Shown here one piece after another: positions 18,390-27,192 of a stretch of DNA of 64,000 nt. The DNA lies in contig JBGCGB010000044.1 in assembly GCA_045110335.1 (NCBI GenBank), forward strand, positions 1-64,000. The letters are read 5' to 3'. How positions within the stretch are numbered: the stretch's first letter is position 1; each line of letters begins with the position of its first letter. Origin of the DNA: CALBPI01 sp045110335 (GTDB lineage Bacteria; Pseudomonadota; Gammaproteobacteria; Steroidobacterales; Woeseiaceae). The position numbers and the translations under genes were made by a program. Below the pieces are notes generated by a model. The model saw only the letters and a program-made list of their open reading frames with translations, was not told where the DNA came from and did no database searches.

Positions 18390-18958
18390 TGTCCACCCTC
18401 CTCTTCATCTTGAACCTGATTAACCTGAGCAGCATCCAGTGTGAAGTTAAAACGTTCACGCCGTTGACCACGGTTCACAGTTTCAATCTTTTCAAGATCC
18501 GGATTACCGATCCATGAGGACTCGTTCACATTACGCATGTAGCTCGACACTCGCGTGCTCGACTGGGCAACGCCGGTCATTTTGATATTGCGACCGCTTT
18601 GCGAGACTTTATTCAGACTAACGCCGTCCGGAACGGTGCGCGTCAGCTCATCAAACAAGTGAACCACTTCGGGTCGACTGCTTTGAAGCTCTTCAATCAC
18701 TTCCATCCTGGCTAACAAACGTTCTTTTTGGCGTTCGATACCATTGATGCCTTTGATACTCTCATCCAACTTCTTGATTTCTTCAGTGAGGCGATTGTTC
18801 CGATCTTTCTGGTGATCGATCAGATTCGCAAACACGACATTGACCGCACCGATCAATAACAGCGCGGCAACGATGGCACCACCCAGTGAAAATAGGAAAA
18901 TCTTCTGGCGTTCTTTACGTAGCTCTTCGCGCCACGGCAGAAGGTTAATTTGCGGCAT
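18386..18958 (-). CDS. pilN: Type IV pilus inner-membrane protein PilN
   Basis: 190 residues. The N-terminus 'MPQINLLPWREELR' is the conserved segment that inserts into a groove of PilM. A membrane helix (about 22-45), a coiled coil (50-85) and a periplasmic domain ending in an acidic tail follow. It starts 1 nt inside the pilM stop (TAATG on the minus strand), typical of tight coupling in this operon. Confidence 0.96.
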   Translation of the reverse strand: MPQINLLPWREELRKERQKIFLFSLGGAIVAALLLIGAVNVVFANLIDHQKDRNNRLTEEIKKLDESIKGINGIERQKERLLARMEVIEELQSSRPEVVHLFDELTRTVPDGVSLNKVSQSGRNIKMTGVAQSSTRVSSYMRNVNESSWIGNPDLEKIETVNRGQRRERFNFTLDAAQVNQVQDEEEGGQ

Positions 18959-20019
18959 TAGTCAAAGCTCCTGAGCGCAAGACCCAGAGCCGTCAACAAA
19001 GCAGAAGCGTCTCGCTCCACTCCTTGTGACTTCGCTCTGGAAGATACTTTCATCTGACCCAACGGATCACCAATCTCGGTTGGAATGCCGACGCGGCTAG
19101 CGATGACATCGGCAATGCCGGGAATGTTGGCGCAACCGCCACAGACCAAGACCATGTCAGGCTGTTCGCGACCGCCACCGGAGGCGAGATAGAACTGCAA
19201 CGAACGGCTAACCTGTTGGGTCACATCATCAATGAACGGGTCCAATACTTCAGGTTCGTAGTTGCTCGGCAACCCGCCCTCTTTCTTGGCCCGGCCGGCG
19301 TCTTCAACCGACAAACCGTAGGTGCGCATGATTTCTTCGGTGAGCTGCTGCCCGCCGAACGCGAAATCACGCGTGTAAATGACTTTCATATCGCGCAAAA
19401 CGCCAAACGTCGTGTTACTTGCGCCGATATCGACAACAGCGACCGATTGGCCGATGCCATTATTAGGAATCTGATGACTGAGCAGTCGGCAAGCATTCTC
19501 TAGTGCGAACGCCTCGACGTCGACGACGGCACTCTTCAGACCGGCAGAGGCGACAGCAGCTTCGCGCTGGTCGACATTGTCTGTCCGTGTGGCTACCAAA
19601 AGGACGTCGTTCATGTCCGGATCAGCTTCATTCGGCCCAATGACCTGAAAATCGTGGCTGACCTCTTCCATTGGGAAAGGAATGTATTGGTCCGCCTGAA
19701 TCTCTACCTGACCTTCCATGTCGCCTTCGGACAAACTCGCCGGCATTTGAATGGTCTTGGTAATCGCTGCATCACCACTAATGGCGATAGCGACGTCGCG
19801 GGATTTGCTGCCGGAACGCTTAACGGCGCGGCGAATCGCTTCACCAACCGCCTGAGCGTCGACAATCGCTTTATCGTTGATCGAATTTGCCGGAGTTGGC
19901 TCCGCCGCATACGATTCAACACGGTATCCGCGTCCCACCTGGGCGAGTTCAACGAGCTTGATCGACGATGTCGTTATGTCGAGCCCGAGCAATATGCGTG
20001 TTTTTTTGCCAAATATCAC
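18958..20019 (-). CDS. pilM: Type IV pilus cytoplasmic actin-like protein PilM
   Basis: 353 residues from GTG (20019) with AAGGA about 10 nt upstream. It has the FtsA/actin-like fold: 'LLGLDITTSSIKLVEL' phosphate-1 region near 12-27, 'VAVVDIGASNTTFGV' phosphate-2 near 195, and 'VLVCGGCANIPG' adenosine motif near 292. PilM binds ATP in the cytoplasm and recruits PilN. It is the first gene of the operon and is divergent from the PBP1A gene, the canonical gammaproteobacterial arrangement. Confidence 0.96.
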   Translation of the reverse strand: MIFGKKTRILLGLDITTSSIKLVELAQVGRGYRVESYAAEPTPANSINDKAIVDAQAVGEAIRRAVKRSGSKSRDVAIAISGDAAITKTIQMPASLSEGDMEGQVEIQADQYIPFPMEEVSHDFQVIGPNEADPDMNDVLLVATRTDNVDQREAAVASAGLKSAVVDVEAFALENACRLLSHQIPNNGIGQSVAVVDIGASNTTFGVLRDMKVIYTRDFAFGGQQLTEEIMRTYGLSVEDAGRAKKEGGLPSNYEPEVLDPFIDDVTQQVSRSLQFYLASGGGREQPDMVLVCGGCANIPGIADVIASRVGIPTEIGDPLGQMKVSSRAKSQGVERDASALLTALGLALRSFD

Positions 20020-20275
20020 TCAATTTTTCCTTAAAAATCTTTGACTTGCGCCTAAATTGTGGCCGGTCGCCTGAGGAAGCGAAGTTAACTATATATCAAT
20101 GAAGTGTTAAATAAAATGTGACTGGGTTCCGCTTTTGACAATCCATTGCCGAAGTTGCCAGCGATTGGCCATTTTGTGAACTGGGTATCGCTCGTCGAAA
20201 TTACCTGTTTATGGTCCCCGCACTCCCTCTTTTTATCGTTGTCGAAACCTTTGCATTTCGGTTTCAGCCGCCAAT
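20020..20275. promoter_or_regulatory. Divergent intergenic region between pilM and the PBP1A gene
   Basis: 256 bp with an AT-rich middle (about 20085-20125) that must carry the pil operon promoter on the minus strand and the PBP1A promoter on the plus strand. I see no sigma-70 site good enough to assign in either direction, and no gene. Confidence 0.4.
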
Positions 20276-22795
20276 ATGCATAATGAGCACCGCGCTGACA
20301 AGGACACAAAAACCACTTTGAAAACAAAAACGCTTTTTCGCTACTCCGTACTCGCGATATCGCTGGCTCTAGCGTTTGGCATCGCGATAGCCGGTGCCAT
20401 TTTCGGGGCTTATCACTACGCGAAGCCGGGTCTGCCCGAAGCCGCGACCGTGCGCGAGATCCCGCTGGAGGTGCCACTCAGGATCTTTTCCCGGGATGGC
20501 AAGCTCATTCAGGAGATTGGCGAGCGCCGCCGTATTCCGGTGACCTATAGCGAAATCCCAAGCCATGTCGTTCAGGCGTTCGTCGCCGCCGAGGATAAGC
20601 GCTTTTTTGAACATAATGGGGTCGATCCGCTCTCAATTGCGCGGGCGGCGACCGTCGCATTGGTCAGTGGCCGAAAAGCACGCGGCACCAGCACACTGAC
20701 CCAGCAATTGACTCGCGATTACTTTCTCACCCGTGAGCGAACGGCAATTCGGAAGATCAAAGAGGCATTTCTAGCCTATAAAATCGAGAAAGAGTTCACC
20801 AAAGAAGAAATCATGGCGCTGTTCCTGAACAAGATGTTCTTCGGACAGCGCGCCTACGGCGTCGCCGCCGCCGCCCAAATTTATTTTGACCGTGATCTCG
20901 CGGATCTCAATATTGCGGAAGCCGCTACATTGGCGGGCGTCCTGCCTGCGCCATCGCGGTTCAATCCCGTTAATGGCCCGAAAGACGCTAAGCGCCGCCG
21001 AGCCTACGTACTCGGTCGAATGCTGGAACTCGGCTTCATCAGCACAGCGGAGCACAAAGAGGCGATGGATTTTCCATTGGTCTCGAAACTGCATGGCCCC
21101 GATATTGAGCTGTCGGCGCCCTACCTCGCTGAAATGGTCCGGGTTCATTTAGCCAACAACTATGGCAACAACGTCACGTCGCGCGGCTTTCGCGTTTACA
21201 CGACGGTAGACAGCAAGATGCAGCAAGCGGCCAACTATGCGATCCGCGATGGTTTGCTGGAGTACGACCGACGTCATGGATTCAGAGGTGCGTTGGAAAC
21301 ACTGGATCTGGCCAACCTCTCGGACACCGACATCGAGGAAGTGCTGGCCAACTACCCTACACCTGGCGGGCTCAGTGTCGCGGTGGTTGAAGATACCAAC
21401 GCCGAGAACAATACGGCAGCCTTGCGGCTGGTTGACGGCGTCAATGCGAAGCTGCTTTGGAGCGGCATGAGTTGGGCCGTCCCTTACATTGACAAGTTCC
21501 GGGTGGGTAACAAACCGGAATCTGTGACGGACATTCTCAATCCCGGCGACGTTATCTATGTTTATACGACGGTTGAAGATGACTACGCACTGGCCGCCGT
21601 GCCGGAAGCGCAAGGTGCCATCGTAGCGGTAGACCCGGATGACGGCGCGATTTCTGCACTGACCGGAGGTTTCGACTACACGGCCAGCAAATTCAACCGC
21701 GTCACGCAGGCGCGTCGGCAGCCCGGCTCGTCTTTCAAGCCATTTATTTATTCGGCTGCATTAGCGAATGGCTTCACCGCGGCCAGTGTGATCAACGATG
21801 CGCCGGTCGTTATTGAATCATCAGAATATGAAGGAACGTGGCGGCCGAAAAACTCGACCGGACGCTTCTACGGGCTAACCCGCATGCGCGATGCACTGGT
21901 ACGTTCAATGAATCTGGTTTCAGTTCGCATGGTGATGCGAATGGGTGTCGGGGCAGCGCGGCGACACATACGCCAATTCGGTTTCGGCGACGATGCGTTG
22001 CCAAGCAACCTGTCGCTGGCGCTCGGCAGTGGCGCAGCGACACCGCTCGACATGGCCAAAAGCTATGCGGTGCTTGCCAATGGTGGTTATGCGGTCGAGC
22101 CGTATTACATTGACAGAATCGAGCTATCGGATGGAGAGGTATTGTTCAGCGCCAATCCGGCATCGGTTTGTAGACAGTGTGAAAAGGAGCGCAGGATTGG
22201 GGTCGATGAGCCACAGAATGCAGCGGATTTGTCGGATACCAACACACTGAATGCGACGGGTGCGTTACTCGCCGATTTTTGGGGCAGTGAGCACATTGCT
22301 AAGCGAGTCTTGCCTGCGACCAATATCTGGATTGTGCAAGACTTGATGCGTGACGTCATTAAGCGCGGTACCGGAAGACGCGCCAGAACCTTGGGTCGAA
22401 CAGATCTCGCCGGGAAGACCGGCACCTCGAACGATCAACGCGACGCCTGGTTCGGCGGCTTTAATCCGGACCTGGTTGCGATTGCGTGGATTGGTTTCGA
22501 TAGTGATGAGCCGCTGGGTGCCGGTGAAGAAGGCGGGCGCACGGCGCTGCCGATGTGGATTCACTTTATGCGTGATGCTCTGGCAGGCGCGCCCAATCGA
22601 AGCTATCCACAACCCCCTGGTCTGGTCACAGTGCGTATTGCGCCGGATACCGGCGAGTTAGCCAGCGCCACCAGCAGCAACTTCATTTTTGAAACCTTCG
22701 AAGCTGGGACCGAGCCGCGAAAATCGATCAGCGATACGCTGATCGATCCGTTCAACGAAGAGGAAGACCGGGTAAACACCGAGGATATTTTTTAG
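20276..22795 (+). CDS. mrcA: Penicillin-binding protein 1A (bifunctional peptidoglycan synthase)
   Basis: 839 residues. A cytoplasmic N-terminus with one membrane helix (about 22-45) is followed by the GT51 transglycosylase domain with 'AAEDKRFFEHNGVDP' and 'TSTLTQQLTRDYFL', an OB-like insert (about 320-430) typical of PBP1A, and the transpeptidase domain with 'GSSFKPF' (SxxK), 'SMN' (SxN) and 'GKTGTSND' (KTG). It polymerises and cross-links peptidoglycan in the periplasm. The first ATG (20276) has no clear ribosome binding site; a TTG at 20318 is an alternative that still precedes the membrane helix. ponA divergent from pilM is standard in this class. Confidence 0.96.
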   Translation: MHNEHRADKDTKTTLKTKTLFRYSVLAISLALAFGIAIAGAIFGAYHYAKPGLPEAATVREIPLEVPLRIFSRDGKLIQEIGERRRIPVTYSEIPSHVVQAFVAAEDKRFFEHNGVDPLSIARAATVALVSGRKARGTSTLTQQLTRDYFLTRERTAIRKIKEAFLAYKIEKEFTKEEIMALFLNKMFFGQRAYGVAAAAQIYFDRDLADLNIAEAATLAGVLPAPSRFNPVNGPKDAKRRRAYVLGRMLELGFISTAEHKEAMDFPLVSKLHGPDIELSAPYLAEMVRVHLANNYGNNVTSRGFRVYTTVDSKMQQAANYAIRDGLLEYDRRHGFRGALETLDLANLSDTDIEEVLANYPTPGGLSVAVVEDTNAENNTAALRLVDGVNAKLLWSGMSWAVPYIDKFRVGNKPESVTDILNPGDVIYVYTTVEDDYALAAVPEAQGAIVAVDPDDGAISALTGGFDYTASKFNRVTQARRQPGSSFKPFIYSAALANGFTAASVINDAPVVIESSEYEGTWRPKNSTGRFYGLTRMRDALVRSMNLVSVRMVMRMGVGAARRHIRQFGFGDDALPSNLSLALGSGAATPLDMAKSYAVLANGGYAVEPYYIDRIELSDGEVLFSANPASVCRQCEKERRIGVDEPQNAADLSDTNTLNATGALLADFWGSEHIAKRVLPATNIWIVQDLMRDVIKRGTGRRARTLGRTDLAGKTGTSNDQRDAWFGGFNPDLVAIAWIGFDSDEPLGAGEEGGRTALPMWIHFMRDALAGAPNRSYPQPPGLVTVRIAPDTGELASATSSNFIFETFEAGTEPRKSISDTLIDPFNEEEDRVNTEDIF

Positions 22796-22844
22796 TCACT
22801 GATCGCCTAACACCAAAGACGTCGAATAAAGACGCAACCAGAAT

Positions 22845-23447
22845 ATGACGCAACCTAGTCCAACCGATCGACCTCGCCTGACCGTCGCCCAGGAAGCTGC
22901 CCGCATCATGGCGGATCATGGCATCAGCGACTTTCAGGTCGCCAAGCGAAAAGCGGCTGCCCGATTGGGGCTTGATGCCTCTGGCGCGCTGCCCACCAAT
23001 CTCGAGGTGGAGGCCGCGTTGATAGAGCATCATCGCCTTTACAGCGAAAGCGATCACGATGAGTTTATTCGCCAACGAAGAATCACGGTCTTGACGTTGA
23101 TGGAAGCGGTGGAGCATTTCGAGCCGCGACTGGTTGGCCCATTGTTGGCAGGCACAGCTGCTGAAGATTCACCGGCTAACTTGCACTTGTTTTCCGATAG
23201 CGCCGAGGACTTCATGTGGTTTCTCGACGAACAAGGCATTGACTACAAGCCATTCGAACGTCGCGTGCAGGTAAGACGCGGTCAAAGCGTAGGCTTTCCA
23301 GCATTTCGATTTGATTGGGCCGCCACGCTGGTGGAAGCAACCGTCTTTCCATTTGACGGATTGCGGCAAGCGCCGCTCAGCCCGGTTGACGCCAAGCCGA
23401 TGCGAAGGGCATCCATCAAGAAAGTGAAAAAGCTGGTCGCGAGTTAG
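22845..23447 (+). CDS. Conserved protein of unknown function
   Basis: 200 residues, soluble, no signal. The N-terminal helical part ('RLTVAQEAARIMADHGISDF' then 'AKRKAAARLG') and the block 'FEPRLVGPLLAGTAAEDSP' with 'LHLFSD' look like a family common in beta- and gammaproteobacteria that has, to my knowledge, no assigned function. The C-terminal half is a mixed alpha/beta domain ending in 'QAPLSPVDAKPMRRAS' and a lysine-rich tail. It follows the PBP1A gene by 49 nt and is convergent with gltA (22 nt apart). A nucleotidyltransferase-like fold is conceivable but I see no catalytic GS/DxD motif. Confidence 0.8.
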   Translation: MTQPSPTDRPRLTVAQEAARIMADHGISDFQVAKRKAAARLGLDASGALPTNLEVEAALIEHHRLYSESDHDEFIRQRRITVLTLMEAVEHFEPRLVGPLLAGTAAEDSPANLHLFSDSAEDFMWFLDEQGIDYKPFERRVQVRRGQSVGFPAFRFDWAATLVEATVFPFDGLRQAPLSPVDAKPMRRASIKKVKKLVAS

Positions 23448-23469
23448 CCCGCGCCCTAGCGGAGCCGGA

Positions 23470-24765
23470 TTAGCCCCGCTCGTTGATCACCGTGTAATCA
23501 CGCGCGGCTTTACCGGTGTAGAGCTGGCGTGGGCGGCTGATTCGATGACCTTTCTCGCCGATCATTTCATCCCAATGCGCTACCCAGCCTACCGCACGGC
23601 CGATCGCGAACATCACCGTGAACATCGAAGCCGGAATGCCCAATGCGCGATAGATGATGCCGGAATAGAAATCGACGTTCGGGTATAGGTTCTTGGAGAT
23701 GAAGTATTCATCTTTCAATGCGACCTGCTCAAGCTCGAGAGCGAGCTCAAAGAGCGGTGTATCCACCTGACCAAGGTTCTTAAGTACTTTGTGGCACATC
23801 TCACGAATGATCGTCGCGCGCGGATCAAAGTTCTTGTAAACCCGATGACCGAAGCCCATCAAGCGGAAAGGATCGTTCTTGTCTTTCGCTTTCGCGACAT
23901 ACTCTTTGATGCGGCTGCGATCGCCGATCTCTTCGAGCATCTGCAAGACGGCTTCATTGGCGCCGCCATGTGCCGGCCCCCAAAGTGCCGAGATACCTGC
24001 CGCCACGGCCGAGTACGGGTTAGCGCCAGAGCTTGCCGCCATCCGAACCGTAGACGTCGAGCAGTTTTGCTCATGATCAGCATGCAGAATGAACAGCAAA
24101 TCCAACGCTTCAGCCGCGACCGGATCGATTTGGTAAGGCTCGGCGGGTACGCCGAAGAACATATTGAGAATGTTGCTGCAATAATCCAGATCGTTTCGTG
24201 GATAGATGAACGGCTGGCCTAAAGAGTGCTTGTAGGCGGCAGCAGCAATTGTCGGCAATTTCGCAATGATGCGATGCGCGAAGATTTCGCGATGGCGCGG
24301 GTCACTGATGTCCGTAGAATCATGGTAAAACGCCGACATAGAGCCGACGACACCGGAAACCATCGCCATCGGATGTGCATCGTGATGAAAACCATTGAAG
24401 AAGCGCAGCAGCGATTCATTCAGCATCGTGTGATGCCGAATGGAGAATGTGAACTCGTCCATCTGCGTCGGTGTCGGCAATTCGCCGTTCAAAAGCAGAT
24501 AGGCAACTTCGACGTAATGAGAGTGCTTGGCCAGCTGCTCAACCGGGTAGCCGCGATACATCAACACGCCTTCTTTACCATCAATGAACGTAATTTCGCT
24601 CTGGCAACTCCCGGTAGAAACGAAACCCGGATCGTAGGTAAAGACGCCCTGCTCTTTATAAAGGTGTCCGATATCGATCACATCGGGACCAACGGTGCCA
24701 CTGTGAGCGGGTAGCTCTGTGACGGTGCCATCCGGGGCGGTTAGCGTGTAGCTTTTGTTGGTCAT
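23470..24765 (-). CDS. gltA: Citrate synthase (type II)
   Basis: 431 residues, the length of the hexameric NADH-sensitive gammaproteobacterial type. It condenses oxaloacetate and acetyl-CoA at entry to the TCA cycle. Catalytic blocks are 'LHADHEQNCSTSTVR' (His), 'WGPAHGGANEAV' (His) and 'GFGHRVYKNFDPRA' (Asp). The N-terminal beta domain ('FTYDPGFVSTGSCQSEITFI') is present. It is separated from rpmE by 98 nt that include the rpmE terminator, so it has its own promoter. Confidence 0.97.
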   Translation of the reverse strand: MTNKSYTLTAPDGTVTELPAHSGTVGPDVIDIGHLYKEQGVFTYDPGFVSTGSCQSEITFIDGKEGVLMYRGYPVEQLAKHSHYVEVAYLLLNGELPTPTQMDEFTFSIRHHTMLNESLLRFFNGFHHDAHPMAMVSGVVGSMSAFYHDSTDISDPRHREIFAHRIIAKLPTIAAAAYKHSLGQPFIYPRNDLDYCSNILNMFFGVPAEPYQIDPVAAEALDLLFILHADHEQNCSTSTVRMAASSGANPYSAVAAGISALWGPAHGGANEAVLQMLEEIGDRSRIKEYVAKAKDKNDPFRLMGFGHRVYKNFDPRATIIREMCHKVLKNLGQVDTPLFELALELEQVALKDEYFISKNLYPNVDFYSGIIYRALGIPASMFTVMFAIGRAVGWVAHWDEMIGEKGHRISRPRQLYTGKAARDYTVINERG

Positions 24766-24823
24766 CGGACTCTTTCCTTAGTGCAATAGATATCGAGAAG
24801 GCTCAGACAGGAGATTATCGGAC

Positions 24824-24855
24824 AAAAACGGTATCCAGTCTGTGACCGAATACCG
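24824..24855 (-). terminator. Rho-independent terminator after rpmE
   Basis: On the minus strand an 8-bp stem (24855-24848 with 24836-24829, one G-U pair) with an 11-nt loop is followed by five U (24828-24824). It lies 8 nt past the rpmE stop, between rpmE and gltA. Confidence 0.7.
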
Positions 24856-24863
24856 CTCGCCAG

Positions 24864-25067
24864 TTAACTCTTGCCGTAGCGGCGGCGGAAACGATCGACG
24901 CGACCGCCAGAATCCAGAATCTTCTGCTTACCCGTGTAAAACGGGTGGCATTGTGAGCACACTTCAACATTGAGGTCTTTGCCCAGTGTAGAACGTGTGA
25001 CAAACGTTGAGCCGCAGCTGCAGCTCACTGAAATTTCGGTATAAGCCGGATGTGTATCAGCTTTCAT
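24864..25067 (-). CDS. rpmE: 50S ribosomal protein L31 (zinc-binding form)
   Basis: 67 residues. It carries the four zinc-ligand cysteines of the C+ form: C16 and C18 ('SCSCGS') and C37 and C40 ('CSQCHPFYTGKQK'). L31 sits on the central protuberance of the 50S subunit and bridges to 30S; the zinc form can be exchanged under zinc limitation for a C- paralogue, none of which is seen here. It is monocistronic, with its own promoter (25121-25149), a ribosome binding site AGGAGA shortly before the ATG and a terminator. Confidence 0.97.
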   Translation of the reverse strand: MKADTHPAYTEISVSCSCGSTFVTRSTLGKDLNVEVCSQCHPFYTGKQKILDSGGRVDRFRRRYGKS

Positions 25068-25120
25068 GATGGTTTCTCCTGCGACCAGTTGACGGGCGCA
25101 TGGTGGGAAAATGGCCGCGT

Positions 25121-25149
25121 ACTATATAAGGCACGGCCGCTTTTGACAA
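25121..25149 (-). promoter_or_regulatory. Sigma-70 promoter of rpmE
   Basis: On the minus strand -35 TTGTCA (25149-25144) and -10 TATAGT (25126-25121) are separated by exactly 17 bp; each matches consensus at five of six positions. The implied 5' leader is about 45 nt. Confidence 0.75.
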
Positions 25150-25181
25150 GCATGTTTTGATTGTCGATTCAAGTAAAAAGG

Positions 25182-25216
25182 TTATCCACAAATCCTGTGG
25201 ATAAGTCTGTGGAAGA
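25182..25216. promoter_or_regulatory. Opposed pair of perfect DnaA boxes plus one weak box
   Basis: TTATCCACA at 25182-25190 (plus) and its complement at 25196-25204 (minus) are both exact matches to the strong E. coli DnaA box, 5 bp apart. TGTGGAAGA at 25208-25216 is a weak third site (7 of 9). They lie about 35 bp upstream of the rpmE -35 element, inside the only large non-coding gap of the window. Confidence 0.8.
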
Positions 25217-25257
25217 ATTTGGGTTAAGCCTCCAAAAGCCGCATGGCTACAGCCTCG

Positions 25258-25400
25258 TTATCAGAATGCTCAAAATATAGTCAATTTATTAAGTCTATAA
25301 ATTTCATATACTTATAGCCGATTCCGAAGTCTAGACTATAGACGATGTCCGTTTGCCGTTATAAATCCAGTAGGGAAAACCCTGATGTGAATAAGCCACT
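25258..25400. other. AT-rich core and further DnaA box (origin-like element)
   Basis: The stretch 25261-25317 has 12 G or C in 57 bases by my count, far below the surrounding genes. A consensus DnaA box (TTATTCACA on the minus strand) follows at 25386-25394. Together with the boxes at 25182-25204 this completes the 370-bp gap 25068-25437, which has no gene. An origin, a DnaA-titrating or reactivating site, or a DnaA-regulated promoter are all possible. Confidence 0.5.
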
Positions 25401-25424
25401 AAAAAAAACAGCATCGGTTCGCTG
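25401..25424 (-). terminator. Possible weak terminator after hemW
   Basis: On the minus strand a short CAGC/GCTG stem with an 8-nt loop is followed by eight U (25408-25401), 14 nt beyond the hemW stop. The stem is only 4 bp, so this is tentative. Confidence 0.35.
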
Positions 25425-25437
25425 CAAGCGACACCTT

Positions 25438-26589
25438 TCAGCCTGGTAAAAAAATGCCAATCAGGTCATTCAGGAAGCGCCGCCCTAGCGCGGTTGGCGA
25501 CCAAATGCCGCTTTCGCTGCACTGCAGCAACCGGCGATTCACCGCATCCTCCATAGATGGTGCTGCAGCGCTTATTTTCAAGCCGGTCGCCTGCTCAAAC
25601 ACCAACTCATCAAAACCGTCTGTTAGCCGGAGCGCATTCATCATGAACTCGAAGACGAGATGCTGATCGCTGACGCGGGACTGATCATTCAGTGACCAGG
25701 GCTCGTCAGCATGTTTGATGAAAGACTGGGGATGCGCAGGCCGCGCATAGCGATGCACCACACCATCCAGCGTTAATTTCCCATGCGCGCCAGCACCTAG
25801 GCCCAAATAATCGCCAAAACGCCAATAATTGAGATTGTGGCGACAAGCCTCTCCCGGCGTCGCCAACGCTGATATCTCGTAACGAGACAAACCCGCCGCC
25901 GTAAACAACGACGCTGTTTGGTCCATCATTTCGGCGATATGGTCGTCGGCGGGCAGGTTCGGAGGCCGCGCGAAGAACTGGGTATTGGGTTCCAGCGTGA
26001 GCTGATAGTGAGAAACATGCCGCACGCCCAGTGCCAGCACAGCTGCTACATCAGCAATCGCCTCCTCAACACGCTGTTCCGGCAAGCCATACATCAAATC
26101 GACATTAATCCGCTCAAAACCCGCGGCCGTCGCCTGTTCGACGGCACGCACGGTATCGTTGGCGGAATGCAGGCGCCCCAGCCGCTTCAGAAACTGGTCA
26201 TTCATGCTTTGGCCGCCGATCGACAGCCGATTCACGCCAGCATCACGATAACCGGCGTAGTGACCTCGCTCCAGCGAACCCGGATTGGCTTCCATCGTGA
26301 TCTCGGCATCGCTACGAATCGACAAGGCATCTTTTAATGCCTGCAACACCGTCGCAATGCGATCCGGCGGAAACAGAGAAGGGGTGCCGCCACCGATAAA
26401 GACGGTTTCCACCGGGCGATCATCCACCCAGCGCGCCTGCTGCATCAAATCAGCGACTAGCGCATCGACGTAATCCGCCTGCACGGCAGCACTGTCAGCG
26501 GGTTGCTTGTGCGAATTGAAATCGCAGTAAGGACATTTGCTCTCGCACCAGGGCAAATGCACATAAACCGACAATGGCAACGTCGTCAT
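25438..26589 (-). CDS. hemW: Radical SAM heme chaperone HemW
   Basis: 383 residues. The radical SAM cluster motif 'CESKCPYCDFNSH' (CxxxCxxC plus the following FN rather than the HemN pattern) near 14-26 marks the HemW subgroup, long mis-called coproporphyrinogen III oxidase. Downstream blocks 'VFIGGGTPSLF', 'EANPG', 'GVNRLSIGGQS' and 'VDLMYGLPEQ' fit. HemW binds heme and an iron-sulfur cluster and is thought to deliver heme to respiratory proteins. Its start overlaps the rdgB stop by 1 nt, the same rdgB-hemW linkage as in E. coli. Confidence 0.95.
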   Translation of the reverse strand: MTTLPLSVYVHLPWCESKCPYCDFNSHKQPADSAAVQADYVDALVADLMQQARWVDDRPVETVFIGGGTPSLFPPDRIATVLQALKDALSIRSDAEITMEANPGSLERGHYAGYRDAGVNRLSIGGQSMNDQFLKRLGRLHSANDTVRAVEQATAAGFERINVDLMYGLPEQRVEEAIADVAAVLALGVRHVSHYQLTLEPNTQFFARPPNLPADDHIAEMMDQTASLFTAAGLSRYEISALATPGEACRHNLNYWRFGDYLGLGAGAHGKLTLDGVVHRYARPAHPQSFIKHADEPWSLNDQSRVSDQHLVFEFMMNALRLTDGFDELVFEQATGLKISAAAPSMEDAVNRRLLQCSESGIWSPTALGRRFLNDLIGIFLPG

Positions 26590-27191
26590 TAAAAGCGTCC
26601 GGTCGCTCGCAGCTTCTGTATGAGCGACTGCAAGGCGATCGCCCGATGGCTGATGCGATTCTTCTCAGACTTGCCCAGTTGCGCCGCCGTCAAGCCTGTT
26701 TCTGGCACCTGGAATACCGGATCATAGCCAAACCCGCCATCGCCGGACCTTTGTGCCGCGATCGTGCCAGCCCAGCGACCACTGGCAATCAGCGGCGTTG
26801 GATCCTCGGCAGAACGCATAAAAACGATCACACAATGAAAAGCAGCTGCACGATGGTCGACACCGGTCAAAGCCGCCAGCAGCATTTCGACGTTATCGGC
26901 ATCCGATGCCGATTCACCTGCGTAGCGCGCCGATCGCACGCCGGGCGCACCATTCAGCGCTTCGACCTCGAGACCGGAATCATCTGCTAGCGCCGACAAG
27001 CCGGTGACGGCCGCGGCATGTCGAGCCTTGATAATGGCGTTTTCGACGAAGGTCGTTCCGGTTTCAGGCACATCCGCAACGCCCAGTGTTTTTTGAGCAA
27101 CCACATCGACGGAAAAGGGCGCGAGCATCGACTGCAACTCCGCGACTTTACCCCCGTTGCCCGTCGCCAACACAAGACGTTGCGTGGTCAT
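26589..27191 (-). CDS. rdgB: dITP/XTP pyrophosphatase
   Basis: 200 residues from the ATG at 27191. The reading frame extends upstream to 27332 but that part overlaps rph and is not expected to be translated. The N-terminal 'LVLATGNGGKVAEL', 'FVENAIIKARHAA', 'ADDSGLEVEALNGAPGVRSA' and C-terminal 'FGYDPVF' with 'KNRISHRA' are the Ham1/RdgB signatures. It removes non-canonical purine nucleotides (dITP, XTP) to protect DNA and RNA. It starts 1 nt after the rph stop and is coupled to hemW. Confidence 0.96.
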   Translation of the reverse strand: MTTQRLVLATGNGGKVAELQSMLAPFSVDVVAQKTLGVADVPETGTTFVENAIIKARHAAAVTGLSALADDSGLEVEALNGAPGVRSARYAGESASDADNVEMLLAALTGVDHRAAAFHCVIVFMRSAEDPTPLIASGRWAGTIAAQRSGDGGFGYDPVFQVPETGLTAAQLGKSEKNRISHRAIALQSLIQKLRATGRF

Positions 27192-27192
27192 A

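Noticed and set aside
20085..20477. Minus-strand frame spanning the pilM/PBP1A gap
   Set aside because: Low-complexity Arg/Ser-rich translation, overlaps the PBP1A start, no ribosome binding site.
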